Source: CAVTWJ01 sp964525605 (GTDB lineage: Bacteria; Oederibacteriota; Muellerivitia; Muellerivitales; Muellerivitaceae). From it: 64,000 bases of DNA. The DNA lies in NCBI GenBank assembly GCA_964525605.1, contig CAZGKT010000002.1:62001-126000 (forward strand). The letters run 5' to 3'. A program made the position numbers and the translations under genes. Below, in pieces: positions 25,416-34,570 of this stretch. Position 1 is the stretch's first letter; every line of letters begins with the position of its first letter. A model generated the notes under the pieces. That model saw nothing but the letters and a program-made list of their open reading frames with translations, did no database searches and was not told the origin of the DNA.

Positions 25416-26168
25416 TCAGGGCTCGATTTTTTTACGGGCTAATACCACCACTCGTTTCTGTTCCTCGGGATCGGGAAGGGCTTCCTCCAGCCGGTCCAAG
25501 CGGGCCATTCGGAGCAATTGCCAGCCTTCCTTTTCCAACAAGCCCCGAAGTTTTTTGAGGGAAACCGAGTGGTTGAATATCGTCTCATCGAATGATTCAC
25601 CCTCCACCACTCCCTTGAGCCTCATCCATGCGCTTCCACTCGCCTCGTCGAACCGGCCGTCCGTTTCCAACACTCCCTCGCGAAGCGTAATGCGTTCTTG
25701 GGCGACCCATTCCCTCAAACCAAGCCTTGTCTGGTAGTCGAAAAGAAGCGTTCCGGAGGAAGCCAGGCAGTGACTCAAATGCCTGAAAGCCTTGGACAAC
25801 TGGGCATCGGTCAGATGGTTGAAAACGTTGTAGGTGGAAAGGGCCAGATCGTAGGCCTGAGGGGCATGAAAGGTCGTTAAATCCCCTTTGATGAAGGCGG
25901 CTTTTCCATCGTAAAGAAAGGGAAGACATTTTGTCTTGGCCAAGGCCAGCATGGCGGGGGAAAGATCCAACCCCGTCACCTCGTAACCCGCTTCCAAAAA
26001 TCTTCGGGCCAGATGCCCCGTCCCGCAACCCAGGTCCAAGACCCTGGGCAAATGACCTTTCGGATAAAGGGTTGAGGCAAAATGCAAAAGGTAGGGAGCG
26101 GAATGTTCGGAGTAATTGCAGAAATGACGGTCGTAAAAACAAGCGAAAGAGTCCCCGTAACTATCCAT
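25416..26168 (-). CDS. class I SAM-dependent methyltransferase
   Basis: A 250-residue Rossmann-fold methyltransferase. Motif I is VLDLGCGTGHLARRF near residue 42, followed by the acidic loop TGLDLSPAML and motif II-like AYDLALSTYNVFNHL. The C-terminal part carries a barrel-like insert with WMRLKGVVEGESFDETIF, typical of the ubiE/type-11 group acting on small molecules. The start at 26168 follows AAAGG. The substrate is not evident and neighbours do not help. Confidence 0.85.
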   Translation of the reverse strand: MDSYGDSFACFYDRHFCNYSEHSAPYLLHFASTLYPKGHLPRVLDLGCGTGHLARRFLEAGYEVTGLDLSPAMLALAKTKCLPFLYDGKAAFIKGDLTTFHAPQAYDLALSTYNVFNHLTDAQLSKAFRHLSHCLASSGTLLFDYQTRLGLREWVAQERITLREGVLETDGRFDEASGSAWMRLKGVVEGESFDETIFNHSVSLKKLRGLLEKEGWQLLRMARLDRLEEALPDPEEQKRVVVLARKKIEP

Positions 26169-26268
26169 GGAAACCTTTTGCGAAAAATTCAGGCTTTGTT
26201 ATTTTATGAGGGCAAGCCGGGCAGAGTTATGACCCGGCTCATGAAAAAAAGTACGTACGGAAAGAAAA

Positions 26269-26541
26269 TCAGCGCGAAACGGTAAAAACCACGCCCTGGC
26301 CCTTGGCTTTGGGCTTGAGGACCGAGAGTCCCTTGGAAATACAAAATTCTCTCTCGCTGAAATGAAGAAATTCGGCGTCCCGGGAAGCTGATCCCCTTTG
26401 GCCGCAATCAACACAGGCATAATCAATCTCGACCTGGGGTTTGGTCTTAACTTTCTTTGCGGCAACCCTACAATCCACCATCTTCACGCGGCCTCGGCAG
26501 GATTCGCAAAAAATACTTTCGGCATATTTGAACGTTTTCAT
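26269..26541 (-). CDS. small zinc-ribbon-like protein
   Basis: A 90-residue protein with CESC near residue 12 and CVDC near residue 43, separated by a basic segment (AAKKVKTKPQVEI). This is a plausible four-cysteine zinc ribbon. The rest is strand-rich with no membrane segment. It could bind nucleic acid or act as an adaptor. I recognise no named family. Confidence 0.55.
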   Translation of the reverse strand: MKTFKYAESIFCESCRGRVKMVDCRVAAKKVKTKPQVEIDYACVDCGQRGSASRDAEFLHFSEREFCISKGLSVLKPKAKGQGVVFTVSR

Positions 26542-26851
26542 GGAATGGCTCCTAGGTCAGCCAGGCAAGTGATCAAAACGGGAGGAAACTTCAGGAAGCC
26601 TAAAAAGGCGTCTTCCTTTATATAAAACCGATCCCATTGGTAAATCCGCTGTCTGGAGAGAAATATGATGCTCCTTGCCCCCGGTATATGGCAAGTGGCA
26701 AGCATCCAGCGGTGGAGTAACCACCATATGGTGGGGGTCGAAAAAGGGAGGCCTCAAGATCAGGCGAGGCGAGGATCGACTTGGGCGGGCTTGAAACCCG
26801 CCCAGGATGGAACCCTATCAAAATGACAGGTAAGTCTTAAAAGAGCATTTC
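26542..26851. other. structured intergenic region
   Basis: No gene is evident. The stretch holds a perfect 14-bp palindrome CCACCATATGGTGG (26721-26734) and a hairpin with an 8-bp perfect stem, TGGGCGGG against CCCGCCCA, around a 7-nt loop (26782-26804). CTTGCC/GGCAAG inverted segments lie near 26685-26712. It could be a leader RNA for the zinc-ribbon gene's upstream neighbour, a small RNA, or repeat debris. I recognise no riboswitch class. Confidence 0.45.
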
Positions 26852-27091
26852 CTATTTCTTGATTTGATGCAGCAGCCATAACAGGATCAAAGCTCCCACG
26901 ACGGACGCGATGATGTTTCCCAGGATGCCGATCGCAAATATTCCCACGAGACCAAAAAGAAAATTTCCAAGAATTCCGCCCAAGACGCCCACAATCAAAT
27001 CCCCAATCAAGCCGAATCCCTTGCCCTTCCAGATTTTTCCCGCCAGCCAGCCCGAAAAAATCCCGAATATAATTCCCATGATTAACCCCAT
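26852..27091 (-). CDS. GlsB/YeaQ/YmgE-family small membrane protein
   Basis: A 79-residue, very hydrophobic protein of the transglycosylase-associated (GlsB/YeaQ) family. The family pattern GLIMGIIFGIFSGWLAGKIW and GDLIVGVLGGILGNFL forms three glycine-rich membrane helices. The ATG at 27091 follows AAAGGAGAC; the longer frame to 27148 is not needed. Members are often stress-induced, but the biochemical role is not known. Monocistronic. Confidence 0.85.
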   Translation of the reverse strand: MGLIMGIIFGIFSGWLAGKIWKGKGFGLIGDLIVGVLGGILGNFLFGLVGIFAIGILGNIIASVVGALILLWLLHQIKK

Positions 27092-27233
27092 GGCCGTCTC
27101 CTTTGGCAAAGTTTGAAATATCATCCGTGAAAACTGCATTACTGGCAACCCAACTGTGTCGTCCGCCCCTGTTCGCCTGGATCTCAGCTAACGCCCCGAC
27201 TAAGCCCCGATCCGGCCGTATTATAATGGAACC

Positions 27234-27629
27234 ATGGAAAAATTAAGGTTGGAAACCCATCAGCGCGAGCAAATCCTGGACATTACGAAAGAAGTAACCC
27301 AGTTTGTTTCCAGGCAAAAAGCGGCCTCCGGACTCGTCGCGGTTTATTGCCCCCACACCACGGCGGCGGTCTCGATTAATGAAAACGCCGATCCCGACGT
27401 AAAAAGGGACCTGCTCTTCCACCTGGGAAAAGCCATCCCCCGCTCAGCCGAGTTTCACCATTCGGAGGACAACGCGGACGCCCACATCAAGGCGGTTCTG
27501 ACGGGATTATCACAGGTCCTACTCGTGGAGGGCGGAAAACCCTTATTGGGAACCTGGCAGGGAATCTATTTCTGCGAGTTTGACGGACCAAGAAACCGGG
27601 AAGTCTGGTTGAAATTTATCGCGGGTTAA
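27234..27629 (+). CDS. YjbQ family (UPF0047) protein
   Basis: A 131-residue single-domain protein of the YjbQ/UPF0047 family. Signatures include PHTTAAVSINENADPDVK, the histidine-bearing HHSEDNADAHIKAVL, and the C-terminal LLGTWQGIYFCEFDGPR. Relatives have been reported to have weak thiamine-phosphate synthase activity, but the physiological reaction is unsettled. The full family length is present. It is divergent from the GlsB gene. Confidence 0.9.
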   Translation: MEKLRLETHQREQILDITKEVTQFVSRQKAASGLVAVYCPHTTAAVSINENADPDVKRDLLFHLGKAIPRSAEFHHSEDNADAHIKAVLTGLSQVLLVEGGKPLLGTWQGIYFCEFDGPRNREVWLKFIAG

Positions 27630-27665
27630 AAAAACTTCCCCGTCGCAGGAAAGCCATCCATATTT

Positions 27666-28166
27666 TTAAGAAGCTTCCTCGATGATCATGCGCACGACGG
27701 GGCCATGTCGTTCGGTGGAAATCAATAGATTTTTGACCACCTCGCGCCCTTCTTCAAAAGTATTTAAATAAGCCGGAACCTTCTCCTGGGGCATTCCCGT
27801 ACGCAGGGTGGCCATGATGGTATTTCGGATGGTGCAATCCCGGCAGCACACGGTGCGGCCGCATCCTTCCGGCAGGCGCGAATGGGCGCATTCCAAAAAC
27901 TCCCCGGCTAAAAGACCGACCGTTTTTTCGTCTTCCTTCAAAAACGACTTGGCGTAGCTCCCGTTGAAGGCAATGACACGCGCGTTCGGGCTGACGATGA
28001 CCATGGGTTCTTCAAAGGTATCCAGGTAATCGGAAAGGTGGAAGCCCACCCATTGGCGGGAAAAATACTCGAAGCATTCGGGACAGATGCTGTGGGTCAC
28101 GGCTAAATCATCGAGGGGCTCTTTATCGCCCATATCCAACCGGCAATAGGAACAGGAGACTTTCAT
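27666..28166 (-). CDS. zinc-ribbon plus PAS-like sensor protein, paralogue 1
   Basis: A 166-residue soluble protein. The N-terminal CSYC...CPEC pairs (residues 5-33) look like a zinc ribbon. The remainder resembles a PAS domain (DTFEEPMVIVSPNARVIAFN) with a cysteine-rich insert, CGRTVCCRDCTIRNTI. In related PAS proteins a similar GCG...C..C.IR motif occurs and may bind a metal or act as a redox switch; this is inference. No output domain follows, so it would signal by protein contact. It is close in sequence to the gene at 28.8-29.3 kb on the far side of the glutathione peroxidase gene. Start after AAGGGAG. Confidence 0.75.
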   Translation of the reverse strand: MKVSCSYCRLDMGDKEPLDDLAVTHSICPECFEYFSRQWVGFHLSDYLDTFEEPMVIVSPNARVIAFNGSYAKSFLKEDEKTVGLLAGEFLECAHSRLPEGCGRTVCCRDCTIRNTIMATLRTGMPQEKVPAYLNTFEEGREVVKNLLISTERHGPVVRMIIEEAS

Positions 28167-28255
28167 GGTCCGCTCCCTTGAAAACGGTACCGGCGGGGCG
28201 ACCCATTCCCGCCAAGCCGCTTTACACCCCCATTATAAACCTTTCCCGGAATGCG

Positions 28256-28732
28256 CTACAGAAGCTTCTCAATATCTTTTTGCATTCCCTCCGGTTTATC
28301 CGCCGAGCCGTATCTTTTAACCGGGTTCCCTTCCCGGTCCACAAGGAACTTGGTGAAATTCCACTTGATGCCTTCCGTACCCAGGATTCCCGGAAGATCC
28401 TTCGTCAGGTACTTATAGAGGGGATGGGCTTTATCCCCATTCACGTCGATTTTCGAAAACAGAGGAAATTTGACGCCAAAATTCAGGTCGCAAAAGGACT
28501 TAATTTCAGCCTCCGTGCCGGGTTCCTGTGCCCCGAATTGGTTGCAGGGAAACCCTAAAATTTCCAGGCCCTTGGGTTGGTATTGCTCGTAAAGCTTTTG
28601 CAGACCTGTGTATTGGGGCGTAAACCCGCACTGGCTGGCCACATTGACGATCAAGAGCACCTTGCCCCGATATTCGGACAAGGGGAGATCCTTCCCTTGG
28701 ATGTTTTTGGCGGAAAAATCATAAACGTTCAT
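28256..28732 (-). CDS. glutathione peroxidase family protein
   Basis: A 158-residue thioredoxin-fold peroxidase of the GPx/BtuE family, which reduces hydrogen or lipid peroxides. The catalytic triad is recognisable: Cys 35 in NVASQCGFTPQY, the glutamine region GFPCNQFGAQEPG near 65, and Trp 124 in IKWNFTKFLV. It is the cysteine form, not selenocysteine, so thioredoxin is the likely reductant. The start follows AGGAGG. It lies between two paralogous zinc-ribbon/PAS genes on the same strand, which hints at a shared redox response. Confidence 0.93.
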   Translation of the reverse strand: MNVYDFSAKNIQGKDLPLSEYRGKVLLIVNVASQCGFTPQYTGLQKLYEQYQPKGLEILGFPCNQFGAQEPGTEAEIKSFCDLNFGVKFPLFSKIDVNGDKAHPLYKYLTKDLPGILGTEGIKWNFTKFLVDREGNPVKRYGSADKPEGMQKDIEKLL

Positions 28733-28801
28733 GGCGGCCTCCTATGGGAAACATACTAGAAGGACCGGGAGAAAAAAAGCCAGACCCAGTGTATAGGGCT
28801 T

Positions 28802-29326
28802 TTACGAGGCGACATCCACTGCCCGGGAAATGTCTTCCTCAATCACCATTCGAACCATCAATCCGTGCATCTCGGCCGAAAGCCGAAGATTCTTGACCAC
28901 CGGCTTCCCATTTTCAGCCGTTTTCAAATAAGCAGTCACGTTTTTTTGGGGTTCCCCCGTGCGAATTGTGGTCGTGATCGTATTTCGGATAGCGCAGGTC
29001 CTACAGTGGACCGCATGTCCGCAGCCCTCGGGCAATCGCGAATTGGCACAATCCAGAAACTCTCCGCCCAAAAGACCGACAGGCCTTGTCTTCTCGCCCA
29101 GGAAGGCCTCGGCGTAGCTTTTGTTGTAGGCGAGAACCCGGTAATCGGAATTCAAAACGACCATGGGTTCCTCGAAAGTATCCAAATAATCGGACAGGTG
29201 ATAACCTTCCAACTGCCGGGAGAAATGCTGGTAACACTCGGGGCAAATGCCGTGGGTAGAGCTTGAATCCGCCAGCGGTTCTTTTTCGCCCATCTCTTTC
29301 CTGCAGTAGGAACAAATTATTCTCAC
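28802..29326 (-). CDS. zinc-ribbon plus PAS-like sensor protein, paralogue 2
   Basis: A 174-residue paralogue of the gene at 27.7-28.2 kb, matching it throughout: CSYCRKEMGEKEPLADSSS, CPECYQHFSRQ, SDYLDTFEEPMVVL and CGHAVHCRTCAIRNTI. I place the start at the GTG at 29326, because GAGGAG lies six bases upstream and it aligns exactly with the paralogue's first residue; an upstream GTG at 29371 would add 15 residues. It likely has the same ligand-sensing or redox role. It is preceded by a 230-bp intergenic region before the DHOD-like gene. Confidence 0.75.
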   Translation of the reverse strand: MRIICSYCRKEMGEKEPLADSSSTHGICPECYQHFSRQLEGYHLSDYLDTFEEPMVVLNSDYRVLAYNKSYAEAFLGEKTRPVGLLGGEFLDCANSRLPEGCGHAVHCRTCAIRNTITTTIRTGEPQKNVTAYLKTAENGKPVVKNLRLSAEMHGLMVRMVIEEDISRAVDVAS

Positions 29327-29556
29327 AATTATCTCCTCGAAAGTGCGGCGAAGGGAGAACACATCCCTCACCCCTTAGTCACCTTAATTATAAAACTACT
29401 TCGCGCAAAAAGATTTGAATATGGGCATGAAATATTTTTTTAGGGGTCGTGAATGATTTATCAGCGGGAAAAAATAACTCAATGGGTAAAAATGACGCAC
29501 AAAAATAGCGTCAGGGAAAGTTTTCTAAGAAATATTCCGCCGGAATTTCGAAAGAT

Positions 29557-30591
29557 TTAGGGCGTGTTCTTATCGGCTGACTGATATCCATCCTGGGTAT
29601 TCTTGTAACCCGCCAGGGTGCGGAGATAGTGTGCCCTTTCAAAAGCCGATGGATCTTCACAATGTTCCTGGCTCATGCTCCCCTTCATTTCCGCGATCGA
29701 TTGGTACTCGTTCTCTTCCATCCATTTCTCCATGTTCTGGCGGATGGTTTGAATATAGGGCACCCCGTTGCGAAGAAGGGTTGAGCAAAGCTGGGCCACA
29801 TCCGCGCCCGCCATGATCACTTTCAAGGCGTCGACGGCGTGCAGAACGCCTCCGGTAGCGGCCAAACTGCATTTGATCCTGCCCTTCAGGATCGCGATCC
29901 AGGTCAGGCACAACCGAAGATCCTGGGGCCCGGACAAGACTGCAGTGGGAGCCACCAGTTTGTTCTCGATATCGAAGTCGGGTTGGTAGAAGCGATTGAA
30001 GAGCACCAGGGCGCTGGCACCCGCTTCGGAAAACTTGCGGGCGGTATAGGACGTATTGGTGTTGTAAGCCGAAAGCTTGACGGCCACGGGAAAACGCACC
30101 GCGCTCTTGACCATGCGGAAGATTTCGTAATTGCGTTCCTCGAAAACCGCTCCCGGCGTGTTGAAATCGGTGGGGATGTTGTAAAGGTTCAATTCGAGCG
30201 CGTCCGCCCCGGCCTGTTCTATATTCTTAGCGCAATCGGTCCACCCGCCCATGGAAGTTCCGTTCAGGCTGGCAATGACGGGAATGTTAAGGGCCTTTTT
30301 GCCCTTTTGGATGAGCTGGTAATATTTCTCGCTGGCCAGGTCCAGGTTCTCCGGTTCGGGGAAATAGCTCAAGGCCTCCGGAAAACTTTCCACCCCCCGG
30401 TTCATGTCATTTTGAAAACCAAATTGCTCAACAAAGATCTGTTCTTCGAAGAGAGAATAAAGCACCACGGCCCCGGCACCCGCATCCTCGATGCGTTTGA
30501 GCGAATCCAAGTCTTTGGAGACCGGACTGGAAGAAGGCACCAGCGGATTTTTGAGTTTCAATCCCATGTATGTCGTGCTGAGGTCTACCAT
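29557..30591 (-). CDS. dihydroorotate dehydrogenase-like FMN protein
   Basis: A 344-residue TIM-barrel flavoprotein of the DHOD-like class. The N-terminus VDLSTTYMGLKLKNPLVPSS and the segments VIASLNGTSMGGW and LKGRIKCSLAATGGVLHAVDA are typical, the latter being an FMN-phosphate site. It follows the PFOR gene by 125 bp on the same strand and has a strong AAGGAG site. Relatives adjacent to PFOR are usually annotated dihydroorotate dehydrogenase-like rather than PyrD, so I do not assign pyrimidine synthesis. A ferredoxin-linked redox role is possible. Confidence 0.85.
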   Translation of the reverse strand: MVDLSTTYMGLKLKNPLVPSSSPVSKDLDSLKRIEDAGAGAVVLYSLFEEQIFVEQFGFQNDMNRGVESFPEALSYFPEPENLDLASEKYYQLIQKGKKALNIPVIASLNGTSMGGWTDCAKNIEQAGADALELNLYNIPTDFNTPGAVFEERNYEIFRMVKSAVRFPVAVKLSAYNTNTSYTARKFSEAGASALVLFNRFYQPDFDIENKLVAPTAVLSGPQDLRLCLTWIAILKGRIKCSLAATGGVLHAVDALKVIMAGADVAQLCSTLLRNGVPYIQTIRQNMEKWMEENEYQSIAEMKGSMSQEHCEDPSAFERAHYLRTLAGYKNTQDGYQSADKNTP

Positions 30592-30716
30592 TTCGGCTCC
30601 TTATTGCGTTTGATTCCGGTGGTTCCCGGCGTCCGGCCCCAACCGGACGCCTGTGGGTTTGAATCGGCGGTGGGGGCCGCCGGGGCCGTTCGGCCCAGGA
30701 TCATCCTGTGTTCGGC

Positions 30717-33700
30717 TTAAACCTTCTCCGCGGCTGGTGGAGGTAGGGCCTGCGCGACCGCCGCGACTCCCGCCGTAAAGGTTTTGGGGTCCAGTTTCGA
30801 AAGGTACTGGTAATAGTTCCACCGGTACTGGGCCTCGGTCTGGGCCTGGGCAAAATACTTCTTGGCTTCCTCGGGTTTGCTCAAGGTGAGCATCTTGAAA
30901 CGGTTTTCCTGCATCTCATAATCTTGAACCGATATCTTCAAGGCACCCGAATCGACCGTCAGGGGGTTCTCGTTAGTCTTCAAACGGTCAGGGTGGTAGC
31001 GGTAAAGCACCCATTGGCCCGAATCCACGGCGGATTTCTGCTGCTTCAAGCCGTTGATCAGTTCATAACCATGGGCGATGCAATGGGCATAGGCGATGAT
31101 GATGGAAGGTCCATCGTAGGCTTCCGCCTCCTGGATGGCTTTCAGAACCTGGCCGTCGTTGGCGCCCAGTGCGACCCGCGCCACATAGACGTTGCCGTAG
31201 GTCATGGCCATCAGGCCCAGATCCTTTTTGGGTTGGGATTTCCCGGCCGCAGCGAACTTGGCCACCGCACCCTTGGGCGTCGATTTGGACGCCTGGCCAC
31301 CGGTGTTGGAATAAACCTCGGTATCCAGAACCATGATATTGATGTTTCGTCCCGTGGAAAGCACATGGTCCAGACCCCCGTAGCCGATGTCATAGGCCCA
31401 ACCGTCACCGCCCAAGATCCATACGGACTTCTTGACCAGACTGTCGGCGAGGCTCATCAGTTCCTTCGCCTCAGGCTTGGAGGAAGCTTTTAACTTCTCT
31501 TTCAATTGAGCCACCCGACTCCTCTGGGCTTCGATATCAGCGTCGGTCTTTTGAACGGCGTTCAAAATAGAATCCGTCAGTTCCTTCCCCACTTCCCCTT
31601 CCAAACGGTTCAACAAGGAAGTCGCGGTCTTGATCTGGTGGTCCAGGGAAACCCGGAAACCCAAACCAAATTCGGCGTTATCCTCGAAGAGGGAGTTGGA
31701 CCAGGTGGGCCCCCTTCCCTGCTTGTTCTGGGCCCAGGGGGTGGTGGGCAGGTTACCACCGTAAATGGAGGAACAGCCGGTGGCATTGGCCACCAACATC
31801 CGGTCCCCGAAAAGCTGGGAGAGCATTTTGACGTAGGGGGTTTCTCCGCAGCCGCCGCAGGCCCCGGAGAACTCGAACAGGGGTTGTTGAAGCTGCTGCT
31901 GGCTGATCATGCCCAGATTGATCTTGGACCGGTCCGCCTCCGGCAGGGTCAGGAAGAAATCCCAGTTCTTGATTTCGGCTTCCACGATGGGAGGCTGGGC
32001 CTTCATATTAATGGCCTTCTGGCTTGCGTCGGTTTTGCTCTTCACCGGGCAGGCTTCCACGCAAAGTCCGCATCCCGTGCAGTCTTCGGGCGCCACTTGC
32101 AGGGTGTAATTCATGCCTTTCCAGTCGCGGTGCTTGGCCACGGCCGTCTTGAAGCCCTGGGGCGCTTTGCCCAGAAGCGAGGGCTCATACACCTTTGGCC
32201 GGATGACGGCGTGGGGACAGACCACCACGCATTTGCCGCATTGGATACAAAGATTCTCGTTCCAGACCGGTATTTCCAAGGCGATGTCCCGTTTCTCGAA
32301 CAGGGCCGTGGCAGTGGGATAGGTTCCATCTTCTGGAAACGCCGAGACCGGAAGGCTGTCGCCCTCGCCCCGGATAATGGCCCCGACCACCTTCTTGACG
32401 AAATCGGGAGCGTTGTCCGGTACCGCTTTGCGGAAGGGGGTGGTTCCCGCTTTCTTCCCTTCGAATTTCACTTCATGCAAATTGGCCAAGGTGGTATCGA
32501 CCGCGTCCAAGTTGGCCTGGACAATCTTGTCGCCCTTGCGCTTGTAGGTCTTCACGATGGATTTCTTGATGGCCGCGACCGCTTCTTCCCGGGGCAACAC
32601 ACCCGAAAGGGCGAAATAACAGGCCTGCATGATGGTGTTGATGCGGTTCCCCATGCCGGCCTTTTTGGCGACCACATAGGCATCAATAACGTAAAGCTTA
32701 GCTTTCTTGGCCAGGAGACGTTCCTGAACTTTCTGGGGCAGATTTTCCCAAACTTCGTCCACCGGATGCTGATCATTGAGCAGGAAGGTTCCCCCATCCA
32801 TCAGGTCCTTCAGCATATCCATGCGATTGAGGAAGGAAGGCTGGTGGCAGGCCACGAAATCGGCATGATTGATGAGATAGGTAGAATGGATGGGCTTGGG
32901 CCCAAAGCGCACGTGGGAGGTGGTCATGGAACCGGACTTTTTCGAATCGTACACGAAATATCCCTGGGTCCAAAAGTCGGTGTTTTCCCCGATGATCTTA
33001 ATCGTGTTCTTGTTGGCGCCTACCGTGCCGTCCGAACCCAAACCGAAGAAGAGTCCCCGTTTGACCTCGGGGGGCTCGATGGAAAGATTTTCGTCGTAGG
33101 TAATGCTGGTGTGGGTCACATCGTCATTGATGCCGAGGGTGAAATGGTTCTTGAGTGAAGTTTCCTTCATATGGTTGATCAACCCGATGACCATGGCCGG
33201 TGTGAATTCTTTGGAAGAAAGGCCGTATCTTCCTCCGATGATCCGGGGCATGGCTTTCAACTGGGACTTTCCAGCGGTGATGATCTCCGAAAGCGCCGTC
33301 ACCACATCCAAATAAAGAGGCTCGCCCAGGCTTCCCGATTCTTTCGTCCGGTCCAAGACCGCGATCGTTTTGACCGCGGCGGGCAGGGCCGCGACAAAGG
33401 CGGAGGCGTCGAAGGGCCGATAGAGGCGGACTTTCAAAAGCCCTACCTTCTCACCCTTGGTCTTCAAGTAATCCACCGTCTCCTGGGCCGCTTCCGCGCC
33501 CGACCCCATCATGATGATCACGCGTTCCGCGTCCGGAGCTCCGTAATATTCGAAAATTTTGTAGGCCCGGCCCGTAAGCTTGGCAAACTTGTCCATGGCC
33601 TTTTGGGCGATCCCGGGAACGGCCAGATAATAGGGGTTGGCCTTTTCCCGGCCCTGGAAATAAACATCCGGGTTCTGGGCAGTCCCCCGCAGGACGGGAT

Positions 33701-34337
33701 GGTCGGGGCTCATGGCCCGGCTCCGAGCCTGGGCGGTCAATTCGGGTGTGCATAGGGCTCGCAAGACGTCATCCTCGATCAACTTGACCTTGGTCACTTC
33801 ATGCGAGGTACGGAAGCCATCGAAGAAATGGAGGAAAGGTACCCGGGATTCGAGAGAAACAGCCTGCGAGATCAGGGCAAAATCCATGGCTTCCTGGCCG
33901 GAATTGGAGGCCAGCATTCCAAACCCGGTGGTCCGGCAGGCCATCACGTCGCTATGGTCGCCAAAGATGGAAAGGGCGTGGTAGGCGAGCGCCCGGGCCG
34001 AAACGTGGAAGACCGCCGAGGTCAACTCGCCCGCGATTTTGAACATGTTCGGGATCATCAGCAACAGCCCCTGGGAGGCCGTGAAGGTGGTAGTGAAAGC
34101 GCCCGACTGGAGGGCCCCATGGGCCGTGCCGGCCGCGCCGCCCTCGGATTGCATTTCAATGACGCTGGGAATCACACCCCACAGATTCAGGCGTCCTGCG
34201 GCGGCCCACTCATCGCAGTATTCGGCCATGGTCGAGGAGGGGGTGATCGGATAGATAGAGATCACCTCGTTCAATCGGTAAGCCACATGGGCTACCGCTT
34301 CGTTGCCGTCCATCGTTGCGAAGAGTGAATCACTCAT
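30717..34337 (-). CDS. nifJ: pyruvate:ferredoxin (flavodoxin) oxidoreductase
   Basis: A 1206-residue single-chain PFOR, the full length of the homodimeric enzyme. It oxidises pyruvate and CoA to acetyl-CoA and CO2, reducing ferredoxin or flavodoxin. The order is standard: domain I (NEAVAHVAYRLNEVISIYPI), domain II, the 2x[4Fe-4S] insert with CIQCGKCVVVCP near 700 and CTGCGLCVEACP near 755, the proximal-cluster cysteines in GACGGCGE and NATGCSSIYGG, the TPP site GGDGWAYDIGYGG, and a C-terminal tail. Start after AAGGAG. This gives oxygen-sensitive, ferredoxin-based central metabolism. The plus-strand frames opposite it are shadows. Confidence 0.97.
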   Translation of the reverse strand: MSDSLFATMDGNEAVAHVAYRLNEVISIYPITPSSTMAEYCDEWAAAGRLNLWGVIPSVIEMQSEGGAAGTAHGALQSGAFTTTFTASQGLLLMIPNMFKIAGELTSAVFHVSARALAYHALSIFGDHSDVMACRTTGFGMLASNSGQEAMDFALISQAVSLESRVPFLHFFDGFRTSHEVTKVKLIEDDVLRALCTPELTAQARSRAMSPDHPVLRGTAQNPDVYFQGREKANPYYLAVPGIAQKAMDKFAKLTGRAYKIFEYYGAPDAERVIIMMGSGAEAAQETVDYLKTKGEKVGLLKVRLYRPFDASAFVAALPAAVKTIAVLDRTKESGSLGEPLYLDVVTALSEIITAGKSQLKAMPRIIGGRYGLSSKEFTPAMVIGLINHMKETSLKNHFTLGINDDVTHTSITYDENLSIEPPEVKRGLFFGLGSDGTVGANKNTIKIIGENTDFWTQGYFVYDSKKSGSMTTSHVRFGPKPIHSTYLINHADFVACHQPSFLNRMDMLKDLMDGGTFLLNDQHPVDEVWENLPQKVQERLLAKKAKLYVIDAYVVAKKAGMGNRINTIMQACYFALSGVLPREEAVAAIKKSIVKTYKRKGDKIVQANLDAVDTTLANLHEVKFEGKKAGTTPFRKAVPDNAPDFVKKVVGAIIRGEGDSLPVSAFPEDGTYPTATALFEKRDIALEIPVWNENLCIQCGKCVVVCPHAVIRPKVYEPSLLGKAPQGFKTAVAKHRDWKGMNYTLQVAPEDCTGCGLCVEACPVKSKTDASQKAINMKAQPPIVEAEIKNWDFFLTLPEADRSKINLGMISQQQLQQPLFEFSGACGGCGETPYVKMLSQLFGDRMLVANATGCSSIYGGNLPTTPWAQNKQGRGPTWSNSLFEDNAEFGLGFRVSLDHQIKTATSLLNRLEGEVGKELTDSILNAVQKTDADIEAQRSRVAQLKEKLKASSKPEAKELMSLADSLVKKSVWILGGDGWAYDIGYGGLDHVLSTGRNINIMVLDTEVYSNTGGQASKSTPKGAVAKFAAAGKSQPKKDLGLMAMTYGNVYVARVALGANDGQVLKAIQEAEAYDGPSIIIAYAHCIAHGYELINGLKQQKSAVDSGQWVLYRYHPDRLKTNENPLTVDSGALKISVQDYEMQENRFKMLTLSKPEEAKKYFAQAQTEAQYRWNYYQYLSKLDPKTFTAGVAAVAQALPPPAAEKV

Positions 34338-34570
34338 TTCAGGCTCCTTAAAAGGGTGGGTATGTATTTGTTATTTCGACAGCGGTATTTTGGGCTTGGA
34401 AGCGCGTTTTTGTTATGACCCTCATCACATTGAAATCGCGACGAATTTATTTTCAAAGGGGGGTTGAAAGTGAAACCGTTTGTCGGAAAAGAAATAAAGC
34501 GGAAGGATTTATCAATCAGCAACGGGCGTACATCAAAAAAGCAAAAGACAATTTCAAAATTGAAAGCGAA

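Noticed and set aside
31506..33158. 550-codon plus-strand open frame opposite nifJ
   Set aside because: It is antisense to a fully supported PFOR, with no domain or ribosome site.
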